64,000 bases of DNA from Lentibacter sp. XHP0401 (GCF_025751535.1 NZ_JAOWLC010000010.1:1-64000), one strand, 5' to 3'. Shown: positions 52,090 to 62,625, counted from the first letter of the stretch. Notes: generated from the sequence alone by a model not told the origin. Numbers and translations: made by a program.

Positions 52090-52860
52090 TCAAGTCGGGA
52101 GATACCCGAGTTGCGCTTCCTGCGCGGCGTCCAGTTCGCTCCAGACAAAGGCATGATCGGCGGCCTCAAGCGGCGCATAAGCCGCGGGCTGAAACGCTCC
52201 TTCGCTCACCCGCCCGCGCCGCGACGCGACGGGGCGGAATGTCTTGTAACGCGGCAAGCCGAAGTGTTCGGAGACATGGTGCACAAAGCCTTCAGGGTCG
52301 TCGCTCACATCTTCATGGCGCAGCATAAGGCAGGCCTCAAACCGCGCAGCAAGGCTCAAAAAGCCTGCCGTTTTAGCATTGCGTAGCGCAATAATATTGG
52401 AAAACCGTGCGCCTGTGAGCGGATGACGGTCATATTGCAACTCGGCTCCCCAACGCGGCCCGCCACGGGTGACACCGAAGTTTTGCTCATCCACGCGGGT
52501 ATTCCATTCGGCGCGGATAAACTCGGGAAACGAAAGCCCCGCCACATCAGGGCTCGCATGCCAGGGGCGTGCGTGCATCGAGCGCAGCCATGCCTCTGGC
52601 GCGCGAAACATCACAATGGCAAGGCAGCTCGCAGGCGCCGCCACCATCTGCGGAAATCCGTGTTTCCAGCCATACCGAAAACCACGCTCACCGATCCTGT
52701 CCCCCGTACTTGCAGCCAGTGCGGGGATATTCTGCACAAGCAAGCTATGCGCCAGATTGGTTCCGGAATTGCGCTCGCCAAAAACAAAATGCTCAAGCGG
52801 AGCCTTATCCGCGCGTTGCTGTGAAATCACAGGAAACCTGCCTACATCCGGCTTTGGCAT
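52090..52860 (-). CDS. Sulfotransferase-like P-loop protein
   Basis: The 256-residue protein begins with VFGERNSGTNLAHSLL, which resembles the 5'-phosphosulfate loop of PAPS-dependent sulfotransferases. It later has VMFRAPEAWLRSMHARPWH, like the 3'-phosphate site. Similarity is weak, so the transfer reaction is only suggested. No glycan or lipid-sulfation neighbours are present. It follows the DUF1989 gene on the same strand with 54 bases between. Confidence 0.5.
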   Translation of the reverse strand: MPKPDVGRFPVISQQRADKAPLEHFVFGERNSGTNLAHSLLVQNIPALAASTGDRIGERGFRYGWKHGFPQMVAAPASCLAIVMFRAPEAWLRSMHARPWHASPDVAGLSFPEFIRAEWNTRVDEQNFGVTRGGPRWGAELQYDRHPLTGARFSNIIALRNAKTAGFLSLAARFEACLMLRHEDVSDDPEGFVHHVSEHFGLPRYKTFRPVASRRGRVSEGAFQPAAYAPLEAADHAFVWSELDAAQEAQLGYLPT

Positions 52861-52914
52861 TGGACGCTCCTTTGCCCCAGAGGCTAGGAGCAGACAGAGA
52901 GGCTGTCCAGCGGC

Positions 52915-53052
52915 TTATGCCGCGCAGGGCATGTCTTCATAGGTCTCTTGAATTGCGGGCTTGAGAGCATCACCAGACCAGTATTCATAAGCCTGATCAA
53001 GCGCTTCAAGGGCTGCGCGTTTTTGCTCTTCTGTAAGGTTTTGCGTTTGCAT
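52915..53052 (-). CDS. 45-residue hypothetical protein
   Basis: This ORF opens MQTQNLTEEQKRAALEALDQ and is predicted mainly helical, acidic and Tyr-containing. Its ATG has GGAGC six bases upstream, which with the coherent amino-acid make-up supports a real small gene. It stands between the sdhB terminator and the sulfotransferase-like gene. No family is recognised. Confidence 0.55.
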   Translation of the reverse strand: MQTQNLTEEQKRAALEALDQAYEYWSGDALKPAIQETYEDMPCAA

Positions 53053-53164
53053 GAGTTTGCTCCAAAATACGTCAAACTCCTCCCGTTGCCCAATATAGCC
53101 CGTTTCACAGCCACGAGTAGGTCTGAAAAACGAATGGCAGCCATGCCTTTGCTGCATTGCAGCA

Positions 53165-53195
53165 TAAAAAACGGGCAACCTCTCGGAGCTGCCCG
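53165..53195 (-). terminator. Terminator of the sdh operon
   Basis: On the minus strand CGGGCA (53195-53190) pairs with TGCCCG (53177-53172) and a T tract of seven (53171-53165) follows. It lies about 30 bases after the sdhB stop. Confidence 0.85.
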
Positions 53196-53223
53196 CATAA
53201 ATTCATAACGCTCTGCAAAAAGA

Positions 53224-54009
53224 TCAAACGACGCGATTTACCTGCATCCGCTTGATCTCGGCAATTGCCTTCGCGGGGTTCAGCCCCTTGGGGCAGGTCT
53301 TTGTGCAGTTCATGATCGTATGGCAGCGATACAGCTTGAACGGATCTTCCAGTTCATCCAGTCGCTCGCCCGTGGCCTCATCGCGGCTGTCGATGATCCA
53401 GCGGTAAGCATGCAGCAAGGCGGCTGGGCCGAGGTATTTGTCGGAGTTCCACCAGTAGCTCGGGCAGGAGGTCGAACAGCAGGCGCACATGACGCACTCA
53501 TAAAGCCCATCAAGCTTCTTGCGGTCGCCAATCGACTGTTTCCACTCCTTCTGCGGGCGGTTGGTCTTGGTTTCCAACCAGGGCATGATGCTCGCGTGCT
53601 GGGCGTAAAAATGCGTGAGATCGGGGATCAAATCCTTGACCACAGGCATGTGCGGCAGCGGATAAACCTTCACAACCGTGCCGTCCTTCACCTCGTCCAT
53701 GCCGTAGATACAAGCCAGCGTGTTGATCCCGTCGATGTTCATCGCACAAGAGCCGCAAATCCCTTCACGGCAAGAGCGGCGGAACGTCAGCGTCGGGTCA
53801 ATCTCGTTTTTGATCTTGATCAGCGCGTCGAGGATCATCGGGCCGCAGTTGTCCATATCGACAAAATAGGTGTCGACACAGGGGTTTTTCCCGCCATCCG
53901 GGTTCCAGCGATAGATATCAAACTGGCGCAAATTGGTTGCGCCCGCTGGCTTGGGCCATGTTTTGCCCGTGGTGATGCGGCTGTTAACCGGAAGTCTGAA
54001 CTCTGCCAT
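53224..54009 (-). CDS. sdhB: Succinate dehydrogenase iron-sulfur subunit
   Basis: The 261-residue subunit carries the [2Fe-2S] ligands in [14 protein letters not shown], and the [4Fe-4S] and [3Fe-4S] ligands in [16 protein letters not shown] and [17 protein letters not shown]. It passes electrons from SdhA to quinone at SdhC/D. It is last in the operon sdhC-sdhD-sdhA-lipoprotein-sdhB and is followed by a terminator. Its ATG is 12 bases after the lipoprotein gene, a compact arrangement. Confidence 0.97.
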   Translation of the reverse strand: MAEFRLPVNSRITTGKTWPKPAGATNLRQFDIYRWNPDGGKNPCVDTYFVDMDNCGPMILDALIKIKNEIDPTLTFRRSCREGICGSCAMNIDGINTLACIYGMDEVKDGTVVKVYPLPHMPVVKDLIPDLTHFYAQHASIMPWLETKTNRPQKEWKQSIGDRKKLDGLYECVMCACCSTSCPSYWWNSDKYLGPAALLHAYRWIIDSRDEATGERLDELEDPFKLYRCHTIMNCTKTCPKGLNPAKAIAEIKRMQVNRVV

Positions 54010-54021
54010 CTCGTTTCTCCT

Positions 54022-54360
54022 TCAGGAGGCCAAAAGGCCTGTCGTGGCCTTGGCAATGCATGTGGTTGTGGCGGGGCGCTGGATAATATCCGTGACCAAA
54101 GCGATTGTGCTGGCTTCAACACCCGTAATCGAAGCACGCGACAGCTTGAAAAGCTCGTTCGCATTCGAATTGTCGATGATGCAGTCCGAATAGGGCGTAA
54201 CCATCTTCTGCGGGATCGTGTTGGGCAAATGCGCTGTGAGAACCTTCTCCACAGTCGCTTTCGCTGTCACCCGCGCAGCATCGTCCACAGCTTTTTCGGC
54301 TGTGTCGCAGCCTGCAAGCAGCACCAATGCGCCAGCAAGATATACGGTTTTCAGCATCAT
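54022..54360 (-). CDS. Small lipoprotein inside the sdh operon
   Basis: The 112-residue protein has a lipobox LAGC (Cys18) and a mostly helical, Ala/Thr-rich mature part. The ATG overlaps the sdhA stop (TGATG) and it sits between sdhA and sdhB, so it must be transcribed with the complex. I recognise no domain. A link to assembly or to the outer face of succinate dehydrogenase is only a guess from position. Confidence 0.7.
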   Translation of the reverse strand: MMLKTVYLAGALVLLAGCDTAEKAVDDAARVTAKATVEKVLTAHLPNTIPQKMVTPYSDCIIDNSNANELFKLSRASITGVEASTIALVTDIIQRPATTTCIAKATTGLLAS

Positions 54361-56165
54361 CAGAACGTCCGCTCTTTCGGGGCAATCCGCTTGAGGTTGA
54401 TGCCGCCTTCTTTCTCGGTGGTCAGCGGGTCTTTCACAACATCGCGGTAGCTGAGTTTCACTTTGTTGCCCTCAAGATGCGAAATCGTGTGCACACGCCA
54501 GTTTTCGTCATCACGTTTGGAGAAGTCTTCATGCGCATGTGCGCCGCGGCTTTCAGTGCGCGCCTCGGCGCCGGCAATCGTGGCCAGGGCGTTGGGCATG
54601 AGGTTGGTCAACTCCAGCGTTTCCATAAGGTCGCTGTTCCAGACAAGCGAGCGGTCGGTGACTTTAAGGTCATCCTGCTTCGCCGCAATCTGGGCCATCT
54701 TCTCAACACCCTCTTTGAGCGTTTTCGAGGTGCGGAACACGGCAGCATCGGCCTGCATTGTCTTCTGCATCTCAAGGCGCAACTCCGCGGTGCTGACATT
54801 GCCCTTGGCGTGGCGCAAGCCGTCAAAGCGGGCGAAGGCCGCATCAACAGAGGCCTGGTTCAGCTCGGGGTTGGGCGCGTCTGCATCCACAATCTGCCCC
54901 GCCCGGATCGCGGCGGCACGGCCAAAGACCACAAGATCAATCAGCGAGTTCGAGCCAAGACGGTTCGCCCCGTGAACAGAAGCACAACCCGCCTCGCCCA
55001 CAGCCATAAGGCCGGGGACAATAGCGTTATGGTCCTTCTTCGTCGGGTTGATCACTTCCCCCCAGTAGTTCGTCGGCACGCCGCCCATGTTGTAGTGCAC
55101 CGTCGGGATCACAGGGATCGGCTCTTTGGTCACATCAACACCCGCGAAAATCTTGGCTGATTCCGAAATACCGGGCAGGCGTTCGGCCAATGCCTCGGCT
55201 GGCAGGTGCGAGAGGTTGAGGTGAATATGGTCGCCCTCGGCGCCCACACCGCGGCCCTCGCGAATTTCCATGGTCATGGAACGCGAAACATAGTCGCGCG
55301 GCGCAAGGTCTTTGTATTGCGGTGCATAGCGCTCCATAAAGCGCTCGCCTTCGCTGTTGGTGAGGTATCCCCCCTCGCCCCGTGCACCCTCGGTGATCAG
55401 GCAGCCTGAGCCATAGATCCCCGTTGGGTGAAACTGGACAAATTCCATATCCTGAAGCGCAAGACCCGCGCGGGCCACCATGCCGCCGCCGTCGCCTGTG
55501 CAAGTGTGCGCAGATGTGGCGGAGAAGTAAGCGCGCCCGTAACCGCCTGTCGCCAGAACGACCATCTTGGCGTTGAACACATGCATCGTGCCGTCATCAA
55601 GCTTCCAGCAGACAACGCCTTGGCATTGTCCGTCTTCACTCATCACCAAATCAATCGCGAAGTATTCAACATAGAACTCGGCATTGTTTTTCAGCGACTG
55701 GCCGTAAAGCGTGTGCAAAATAGCATGGCCTGTACGGTCAGCGGCAGCACAGGTGCGCTGCACAGGAGGGCCATCGCCAAATTCTGTTGTGTGGCCACCG
55801 AAAGGCCGCTGGTAGATCTTGCCCTCTTCAGTCCGCGAAAACGGCACGCCGTAGTGCTCAAGCTCGTAAACCGCCTTGGGCGCTTCACGGGCGAGATATT
55901 CCATCGCATCCGTATCCCCGAGCCAGTCGGAGCCTTTGACCGTGTCAAACATATGCCACTGCCAGTGGTCGGGGCCCATGTTGCTCAGGCTTGCCGCAAT
56001 CCCGCCCTGCGCCGCAACGGTGTGTGAACGCGTCGGGAAAACCTTGGTGACACAAGCAGTGCGAAGCCCCTGCTCGGCCATGCCCAATGTGGCACGCAAA
56101 CCCGCGCCGCCAGCGCCCACGACAACAACGTCATATTCGTGTGTTTCGTATTCGTATTCAGCCAT
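54360..56165 (-). CDS. sdhA: Succinate dehydrogenase flavoprotein subunit
   Basis: The 601-residue FAD subunit has the dinucleotide fold [13 protein letters not shown] and the covalent-FAD His in [11 protein letters not shown], with the active-site [21 protein letters not shown] region. It oxidises succinate to fumarate on the cytosolic side. I start it at ATG 56165, which has GAGGAC upstream; a TTG two codons earlier is possible. Length is normal for alphaproteobacterial SdhA (about 600). Confidence 0.97.
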   Translation of the reverse strand: MAEYEYETHEYDVVVVGAGGAGLRATLGMAEQGLRTACVTKVFPTRSHTVAAQGGIAASLSNMGPDHWQWHMFDTVKGSDWLGDTDAMEYLAREAPKAVYELEHYGVPFSRTEEGKIYQRPFGGHTTEFGDGPPVQRTCAAADRTGHAILHTLYGQSLKNNAEFYVEYFAIDLVMSEDGQCQGVVCWKLDDGTMHVFNAKMVVLATGGYGRAYFSATSAHTCTGDGGGMVARAGLALQDMEFVQFHPTGIYGSGCLITEGARGEGGYLTNSEGERFMERYAPQYKDLAPRDYVSRSMTMEIREGRGVGAEGDHIHLNLSHLPAEALAERLPGISESAKIFAGVDVTKEPIPVIPTVHYNMGGVPTNYWGEVINPTKKDHNAIVPGLMAVGEAGCASVHGANRLGSNSLIDLVVFGRAAAIRAGQIVDADAPNPELNQASVDAAFARFDGLRHAKGNVSTAELRLEMQKTMQADAAVFRTSKTLKEGVEKMAQIAAKQDDLKVTDRSLVWNSDLMETLELTNLMPNALATIAGAEARTESRGAHAHEDFSKRDDENWRVHTISHLEGNKVKLSYRDVVKDPLTTEKEGGINLKRIAPKERTF

Positions 56166-56178
56166 GGTCAAACAGTCC

Positions 56179-56550
56179 TCAAAGCGCGAGTTTGGCCAGC
56201 GCGTAAATCGCGGTCGCCATCATGAGATAGGTAAGAGCCGTCACAAAAATAATCAGCCCTTTGCGGGTCGTGCCCTGCGTGTAATCCTCGATCATAATCT
56301 GCGCACCCTTGCGCGCATGATTGAGGCCAACAAACAGTGTCAGCCCGACGATGATCACAACAAAGGGGCTCTGGAATGTGGCCAGCACCTCGGCGTGGCT
56401 GCTTCCCAGCGCGCGCCCGATGATGAAGATGAACGCAGGCACAACAAGCGCGAGGCCAACGGCACTCACTTGCATTGACCAGTGGTGCTCGGCTCCGTGA
56501 TGGGCCGCACCCTTGCCTTCTGCGCGTTTGCGAGCTGTCAAATACCGCAT
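56179..56550 (-). CDS. sdhD: Succinate dehydrogenase membrane anchor subunit D
   Basis: The 123-residue protein has three membrane helices. HHWSMQV near residue 22 and the [15 protein letters not shown] segment (about 76-90) carry the His and Tyr near the haem and quinone sites in this family. It forms the anchor with SdhC. Start ATG 56550 and a 10-base gap to sdhC fit co-translation. Confidence 0.93.
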   Translation of the reverse strand: MRYLTARKRAEGKGAAHHGAEHHWSMQVSAVGLALVVPAFIFIIGRALGSSHAEVLATFQSPFVVIIVGLTLFVGLNHARKGAQIMIEDYTQGTTRKGLIIFVTALTYLMMATAIYALAKLAL

Positions 56551-56560
56551 GTCCCGCTCC

Positions 56561-56944
56561 TTATACTATGATCAAAGTGATTACGGTCAAAACCAGCGAG
56601 CCGATCAAACAGCCCCAGCCGAGCTTTTCCGCCGTCCCGATATCAAGCCCGTGGCCTGCATCAAAATAGAGGTGACGCAAGCCAGCAAGGTAATGATACC
56701 AGATGCCCAGAACCGAAAGGCTCATCACAAGGTCACCGAACCACGAGGTGAGCACACCGTTGGCAATATCGTAATACCCCGGGCCGGTAGCCGCCGCGAG
56801 CAACCACCATACAACCAAAAGCGCTGAAACAATCAGGGCGTTGCCCGTGATCCGCGTGAGGATCGAGGTGATGGATGTGAGTTGCGGTCGGTAGATCGAC
56901 AAATGCGGTGAAAGCGGGCGCTCTACGGGTTTGCCATTGGCCAT
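56561..56944 (-). CDS. sdhC: Succinate dehydrogenase cytochrome b556 subunit
   Basis: The 127-residue protein has three membrane helices and the signature RPLSPHLSIYRPQLTSITSI, with the haem-ligand His in YHYLAGLRHLYFDAGHG (about 83-99). It anchors the complex and helps reduce quinone. ATG 56944 begins the conserved part. As first gene of the operon it follows a 178-base region with tandem palindromes at 57088-57119. Confidence 0.94.
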   Translation of the reverse strand: MANGKPVERPLSPHLSIYRPQLTSITSILTRITGNALIVSALLVVWWLLAAATGPGYYDIANGVLTSWFGDLVMSLSVLGIWYHYLAGLRHLYFDAGHGLDIGTAEKLGWGCLIGSLVLTVITLIIV

Positions 56945-57087
56945 GTGAGTAGGTCCTCTTCTCGGATGCGCGCAGGTTCTATAGCCCTGCAAGCGTTACC
57001 CCTTTGATAACGGATTTGAAGGCAGAGTCACGCAAAGAGACACCGCTTTCATCTGTTTTTTTGTCGCAAACACCAAGAAAATCCGCT

Positions 57088-57119
57088 TTGTGATCACAGT
57101 TTTACAGAGCGTGATCACA
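57088..57119. promoter_or_regulatory. Tandem GTGATCAC palindromes upstream of sdhC
   Basis: TTGTGATCACAG (57088-57099) contains the perfect palindrome TGTGATCACA, and a second GTGATCAC followed by AA lies at 57111-57118. Their centres are 21 bases apart, two helical turns, so two dimers could bind side by side. They lie about 145 bases before sdhC and next to the stop of the gene at 57123. The regulator is unknown. Confidence 0.6.
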
Positions 57120-57122
57120 AAT

Positions 57123-57545
57123 CTACTGCAGGCTGGAGAGAACATCCGTAAGCTTCGTGTCAAAGTTCAGCTGGGCAATTTTCCACTCGCCCCTGATCGG
57201 AATCGCCAACAAATAGAGCGACATCGGGAAATCTTGGTCCTCTATCGTGAATGTGGTCACTTCCTGCACCAGCCCGCCAATGTCGCGCCGTTGCAGCACC
57301 GTGTCACACTGCGTGAACCCGTCAGGAAACAGCGCTTCCATGCGCTCGAAAGGCTTTTCAAGACTTTCCCGCGACGCGCCCATAATCTCGGCGGCAATAT
57401 CGCCAAAGCGCATATACTCGCCCTTGAGAAACTCGGCTTTCGCCGCTTCCATCACAGGCAAAGGTTCGGCTCCGCGCATTTCACATACAGAGTCTGCCAA
57501 TGCAGGACTGGCGGCGAAGGCAGCAATCAGAGCAAGTTTCTTCAT
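57123..57545 (-). CDS. Secreted hypothetical protein
   Basis: The 140-residue protein has a signal peptide (about 1-17, PALA) and a mature part with two Cys. No family is recognised. The ATG overlaps the mch stop by four bases, so it is the last gene of the mcl2-nnrU-DUF1737-mch unit. The sequence is conserved in style with other small periplasmic proteins, but its task is unknown. Confidence 0.65.
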   Translation of the reverse strand: MKKLALIAAFAASPALADSVCEMRGAEPLPVMEAAKAEFLKGEYMRFGDIAAEIMGASRESLEKPFERMEALFPDGFTQCDTVLQRRDIGGLVQEVTTFTIEDQDFPMSLYLLAIPIRGEWKIAQLNFDTKLTDVLSSLQ

Positions 57546-58573
57546 AGCGGCATCAAAGCCCAGTAATCCAGATCAAGCAAGACATGCGGCAGATATTTTC
57601 CGTCCTCGCCCTTGAGCGTAAACGCGTCGCCTCCGCTTACGGCAACCAGCCGCAAACGCACAGCGCCGACACCGGGCGCAGATGTCTCGGCCTTGTCGAG
57701 CACCTCAGACCAGGCCTTCACAGTCAGCCCGCTGAAACAGGGGTTCGCATGAGCGCCGCCGTTGAGGCCGACAATCATCTGCGCATTCGCAAGCCCGTTA
57801 AAGCTCAGCGCCCGCGCCATAGAGATAATATGCCCGCCATAGATCAGCCGTTGGCCATCGGGGCGGAACGTCGCATCAAAATGCACTTTGGCGGTGTTCT
57901 GCCAGAGCCGCGTCGCCAGCATGTGCTCGGCTTCCTCGATGGTCACACCGTCGACATGGTCGATTTTCTCGCCAACAGCATAATCCCCCCAGCGGTGCGG
58001 CTCGCCTGCGAGGGCAAAATCATAGCCCGTAAAATCAAGCCCCTCAGGGATCATCAGATCTTCGGGCGCGATCACATCGGCAAGTTCAGGCACGTGGGTC
58101 GCTGGCGCTGGTGCCTCCACATTCCCTTTGCGCACCATAACCCAGCGCACATAGCTCAGCACCGGCTCGTCCATCTGGTTAAGCCCCGTGGTGCGCACCC
58201 AGACAACCCCTGTTTTGCCGTTCGAGTTCTGTTTGAGGCCAATCACTTCAGAGACAGCGCGCAGCGTATCGCCGGGGTAAACAGGCAAAAGCCAACGCCC
58301 TTCGGCATAGCCGAGATTCGCCACCGCATTCAGCGAAATGTCAGGCACAGTCTTGCCAAACACCACATGAAACGCAGCCAAGTCATCAATCGGGCTGCCT
58401 TCAAGCCCGCTCTGGGCGGCAAACACATCTGACGAGTAAAGCGCATGACGCGCGGGATAGAGCGCATGGTACAAAGCGCGCTCGCCCTCGCCCACAGTGC
58501 GCGGCACAGCGTGCTCGATCACCTGCCCAAGCGTATAATCCTCAAAAAAGCGTCCCGCGTTGGTTTTGCTCAT
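57542..58573 (-). CDS. mch: Mesaconyl-CoA hydratase (MaoC-like)
   Basis: The 343-residue double-hotdog enzyme opens SKTNAGRFFEDYTLGQVIEHAVPRTV and carries RLIYGGHIISMARALSFNGL, typical of Mch. It hydrates mesaconyl-CoA to (2R,3S)-beta-methylmalyl-CoA, a step of the ethylmalonyl-CoA pathway. Length matches Mch (about 343). It lies near mcl2 and sdh, the order I recall for the cluster in Rhodobacter sphaeroides. One base separates it from the DUF1737 gene. Confidence 0.94.
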   Translation of the reverse strand: MSKTNAGRFFEDYTLGQVIEHAVPRTVGEGERALYHALYPARHALYSSDVFAAQSGLEGSPIDDLAAFHVVFGKTVPDISLNAVANLGYAEGRWLLPVYPGDTLRAVSEVIGLKQNSNGKTGVVWVRTTGLNQMDEPVLSYVRWVMVRKGNVEAPAPATHVPELADVIAPEDLMIPEGLDFTGYDFALAGEPHRWGDYAVGEKIDHVDGVTIEEAEHMLATRLWQNTAKVHFDATFRPDGQRLIYGGHIISMARALSFNGLANAQMIVGLNGGAHANPCFSGLTVKAWSEVLDKAETSAPGVGAVRLRLVAVSGGDAFTLKGEDGKYLPHVLLDLDYWALMPL

Positions 58574-58574
58574 G

Positions 58575-58778
58575 TTACTGCGCTCCCAGTTTCATATCGG
58601 GGTGGTAGTCCCCCTCCACATCCTTCGTCACAGCCTGCCCGCAGCGCATAACGCCCTTGGCCTCGTCAAACGCATAGGTCGGCGAGCCGTATAGCTCCCA
58701 GCCCTTACTCAAGGCTTCAGAGACCTTGTGGCAAAAGGCCGATGTGTCTTCTTCAGTCAGCAATCTGTAAAGTTTCAT
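58575..58778 (-). CDS. DUF1737 small protein
   Basis: The 67-residue protein opens MKLYRLLTEEDTSAFCHKVS and has SKGWELYGSPTYAFD, matching DUF1737. Function is unknown. ATG 58778 is used, as the four codons further upstream begin with TTG and overlap the nnrU end. It fits tightly between mch and nnrU and is probably translated from the same message. Confidence 0.8.
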   Translation of the reverse strand: MKLYRLLTEEDTSAFCHKVSEALSKGWELYGSPTYAFDEAKGVMRCGQAVTKDVEGDYHPDMKLGAQ

Positions 58779-58782
58779 CTTT

Positions 58783-59328
58783 TCACCCAAACACCGCAGG
58801 CCCGACCCATCCGTGGATCAAGGCAATCACACCATAAACCAGCACCGTGCCGACCACAGCCATGATCTCTTTCTTCATCAGAGCAGGCGCAGGCCGCTCC
58901 CAGTCAGGCTCCGCACGGTTGATCTTGATCATCTGGAACACAGCCCAGCCCATGAGGCCACCAAAGAGCACAAAGCTCTCCACATCGCCGTTCACCAGCA
59001 AGTGCGCCAATGCCCATGTCTTGAAGCCGATCAGCATCGGATGACGCATTTTGCGCGCCAAAGCCGTTTTCATGCCCGAAGCCGCAAAGCAATAGACTGA
59101 AAACAGCATCAGCAGGTTGTTAATACCCACAGTCGCAGGGTGACGGCCCCAAAAGACAGAACCATCAGCCATTTTGTAGCCGATCACCATCAACACAACA
59201 GAACCAAAGAGAGCCAAGGCTACCAGCCCCTTACCTCGCTCGCCCATCGCGGCGCGCTTTGCAGGTGCCAGCCGCTTGAAAAGATGTGCAGCCGCCCAAA
59301 GCGCGACACCGAGTATAAGTATAAGCAT
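58783..59328 (-). CDS. NnrU family membrane protein
   Basis: The 181-residue protein has about five to six membrane helices and resembles NnrU, a protein first found in denitrification clusters and related to the isoprenylcysteine methyltransferase-like fold. MLIGFKTWALAHLLVNGD near the middle carries conserved His. No denitrification genes are near; the same gene occurs in the mch-mcl2 cluster of relatives, so its role here may be metabolic. Not characterised. Confidence 0.8.
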   Translation of the reverse strand: MLILILGVALWAAAHLFKRLAPAKRAAMGERGKGLVALALFGSVVLMVIGYKMADGSVFWGRHPATVGINNLLMLFSVYCFAASGMKTALARKMRHPMLIGFKTWALAHLLVNGDVESFVLFGGLMGWAVFQMIKINRAEPDWERPAPALMKKEIMAVVGTVLVYGVIALIHGWVGPAVFG

Positions 59329-59340
59329 AAAAGCCTCCAG

Positions 59341-60189
59341 TTACTTCGCAGCCACAGCTTCGGCGAGCGCCAAAATCTTGCGTGCCGTTTCAACATGCAG
59401 ATTCTCAACGATTTTACCATCCACAACCGCAACACCCTGCCCGGAAGCTTCACTTTCCTCAAACGCCGCAATCTGGCGGCGCGCAAGGTCGATCTCGGCC
59501 TCCGAGGGCGAAAACGCAGCATTGCAGACTTCAACCTGCGCAGGGTGAATAAGCGTCTTGCCGTCAAACCCCATGTCACGGCCCTGCTCGCATTCCGCGC
59601 GCAAGCCGTCATCATCCTTGAACTGGTTGTAAACCCCGTCCACAGCCACAATCCCATGCGCCTTTGCCGCCAGAAGCATCATCGAGAGGCTGGTGATCAT
59701 CGGCAATCTGTCGGCCCGAAACCGCGAGTTGAGCTCTTTGGCAAGGTCGTTTGTCCCCGCCACAAATCCCTTCATCTGCGGGTGCGCTGCAATCTCCTCG
59801 GCGCGCATGACCCCCATGGGCGTCTCGATCATTGCCCAGATGTCCTTGTCCTTGCCAATGATCGCCGCGAGCGCATCAACATCCGCCGCCGAGCCGACTT
59901 TCGGCAGCAGAAACGCATCTGCCTCCGCGTCCTTCATTGCCGCCGCATCGTCACGGCCCCAAGCACTCTCAAGCCCGTTCAAACGAATAATCCTGGCACG
60001 CGCGCCATAACCACCCGCTTTCAAGGCCGCCTTCAACGTGTCGCGCGCCTCAACCTTGGCGTCAGGCGTCACAGCGTCCTCCAGATCAAAGATGATCGCG
60101 TCCACATCAAGGCCGCGTGCTTTGTCCAAAGCGCGCTCTTTCGAGGCAGGAATATAAAGAACCGAGCGGTAAGGGCGGGGCATGTCCAT
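59341..60189 (-). CDS. mcl2: (3S)-Malyl-CoA thioesterase (Mcl2-like, HpcH/HpaI fold)
   Basis: The 282-residue protein of the HpcH/HpaI (CitE-like) family has PRPYRSVLYIPASKERALDK at the start, DAIIFDLEDAV with the metal Asp/Glu, and MIETPMGVMRAEEI. It is closer to Mcl2 (short, SVLYIPASKERALDK start) than to malyl-CoA lyase Mcl1 (about 318 residues). Mcl2 hydrolyses (3S)-malyl-CoA to malate and CoA. Start 60189 follows GGAGAG; ATG 60183 is also possible. It probably heads the mch unit. Confidence 0.85.
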   Translation of the reverse strand: MDMPRPYRSVLYIPASKERALDKARGLDVDAIIFDLEDAVTPDAKVEARDTLKAALKAGGYGARARIIRLNGLESAWGRDDAAAMKDAEADAFLLPKVGSAADVDALAAIIGKDKDIWAMIETPMGVMRAEEIAAHPQMKGFVAGTNDLAKELNSRFRADRLPMITSLSMMLLAAKAHGIVAVDGVYNQFKDDDGLRAECEQGRDMGFDGKTLIHPAQVEVCNAAFSPSEAEIDLARRQIAAFEESEASGQGVAVVDGKIVENLHVETARKILALAEAVAAK

Positions 60190-60425
60190 GTGTCTCTCCA
60201 GTAATAATCTTGCGCAGATGTCGCATTTTTCGCCCGATTGCTTCAAGCCAAAACGTGCTGCAACGCAGAAATAGGCGCGATTTCAGGCGATCAGCTCGCA
60301 ATCGCCCCGCAATCGCACGCAGCGTTAACCATTTATTCAGCGATTTTTCGGCATGATTTTCAGGACTCAGAGCAAAAACTCCGCCCCGCCAAAAGAGGAC
60401 TGACCCGATGAGAAAGGTGAAACCG

Positions 60426-60737
60426 ATGAAACATGCGGGTGCGCATATTGCCCTCGTCCTCGCGGCTCTTATGCCACACGTCCTCCTCGCCCAGTCGGGC
60501 CAGAACTGCGCCCCGCGCGACACTGTGCTTGAGCGTTTGGCCCAGCGTTACGGCGAAACGCGCCAATCCGTCGGCCTCGGAGCCAACAATGCCATGGTCG
60601 AAGTTTTCGCCAGCCACGAGAGCGGCACATGGACCATCACAGTCACAACGGCTGCCGGCCTCACCTGCCTCGTGGCCAGCGGTCAGGCTTTTGAAACACT
60701 CGCGGAGGCCCTGCCCGCCAAAGAGAGTGACGCTTAG
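60426..60737 (+). CDS. Secreted hypothetical protein
   Basis: The protein (103 residues from ATG 60426, or 109 from ATG 60408) has a signal peptide ending LLAQSG and a small mature domain with NCAPRDTVLERLAQRYGE. I recognise no named family. Both ATGs have a plausible ribosome site (AAAGGTG before the second). Its TAG stop interlocks with the TAA of the convergent TauE gene. Confidence 0.65.
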   Translation: MKHAGAHIALVLAALMPHVLLAQSGQNCAPRDTVLERLAQRYGETRQSVGLGANNAMVEVFASHESGTWTITVTTAAGLTCLVASGQAFETLAEALPAKESDA

Positions 60738-61480
60738 GTCAACCCGTCCCAAATCAGCTTCGCGCCCGTCACCGTCAGCAAAACATAGGTGAGCGCAAAA
60801 AACACGCGCTCGCCAATCAGAAAATGCGCCTTCACCCCCAGCCACGCGCCAAACAGCGCAAAAGGCGCAAGCATGAGGTCAAGTTTCAGGGTTTCCAGCG
60901 TGAATATCCCCATAAAACCATAGGGGATCACCTTCACGATATTGATCAGCCAGAACACAAGCACCGTGCTGGCCTGATACTCGGTCTTGCTCGGCCTCCG
61001 CGAGAGCAGATAGACGGCCGCCGCAGGGCCACCCGCATGGCTGATAAAGCTGGTAAACCCCGCCACAAGCCCCGCAATCACCCCGCCCCAAGCGGGGATA
61101 GGCCGCTTGGCCGCGCCGATCAGCCCCGCGCGCCCCGCCATTTGCCAGGCCACAAACAAAAGCGCGACGCCGCCGATGATCAGGCGCAACGTGTCGGCAT
61201 TGGCCCAAGCGTAAAACAGCGCGCCAAGGAGCACACCGGGAATGCCCGCCAGCACCAGAAGCCGCGCATCCTCCCAGCGCCAGCGGCCCCAATAGGGCTT
61301 GAGCGTGGCGAAATCGATCAGCATCAGCAAAGGGAGCATGATCCCGAGCGCCAGCCCCGGATCAATCACCAGCGCCAGAATCGCCGCCGCCGCAAAGGCC
61401 GCGCCCGAGCCGAAGCCCCCCTTGGAGATGCCCGCAAAGGTAACAGCCGCGCCAGCTATGGCAAAAAATGTGAAATCCAA
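60734..61480 (-). CDS. TauE/SafE family (TSUP) exporter, second copy
   Basis: The 248-residue membrane protein has about eight helices with the GISKGGFGSGAAF start (about 17-29) typical of short TSUP transporters. It is distinct from the longer copy at 39729 and has no TIGR02186 partner. Substrate unknown; sulfite or organosulfonate anions are family substrates. It stands between mcl2 and mdh. Confidence 0.85.
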   Translation of the reverse strand: MDFTFFAIAGAAVTFAGISKGGFGSGAAFAAAAILALVIDPGLALGIMLPLLMLIDFATLKPYWGRWRWEDARLLVLAGIPGVLLGALFYAWANADTLRLIIGGVALLFVAWQMAGRAGLIGAAKRPIPAWGGVIAGLVAGFTSFISHAGGPAAAVYLLSRRPSKTEYQASTVLVFWLINIVKVIPYGFMGIFTLETLKLDLMLAPFALFGAWLGVKAHFLIGERVFFALTYVLLTVTGAKLIWDGLT

Positions 61481-61537
61481 CGCGACCCCTCATAATTTAC
61501 GTTATCTCAATCGCTTTAGCGCTATCTCTCCCCCTGA

Positions 61538-62602
<1,065 letters not shown>

Positions 62603-62625
62603 GCCCCAAAGCACGAAAAGAAAAC

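Noticed and set aside
60326-60344. GTTAACCATTTATTCAG before the gene at 60426 as a CtrA site
   Set aside because: Only the first half-site fits; the second matches three of five positions, not enough to call.
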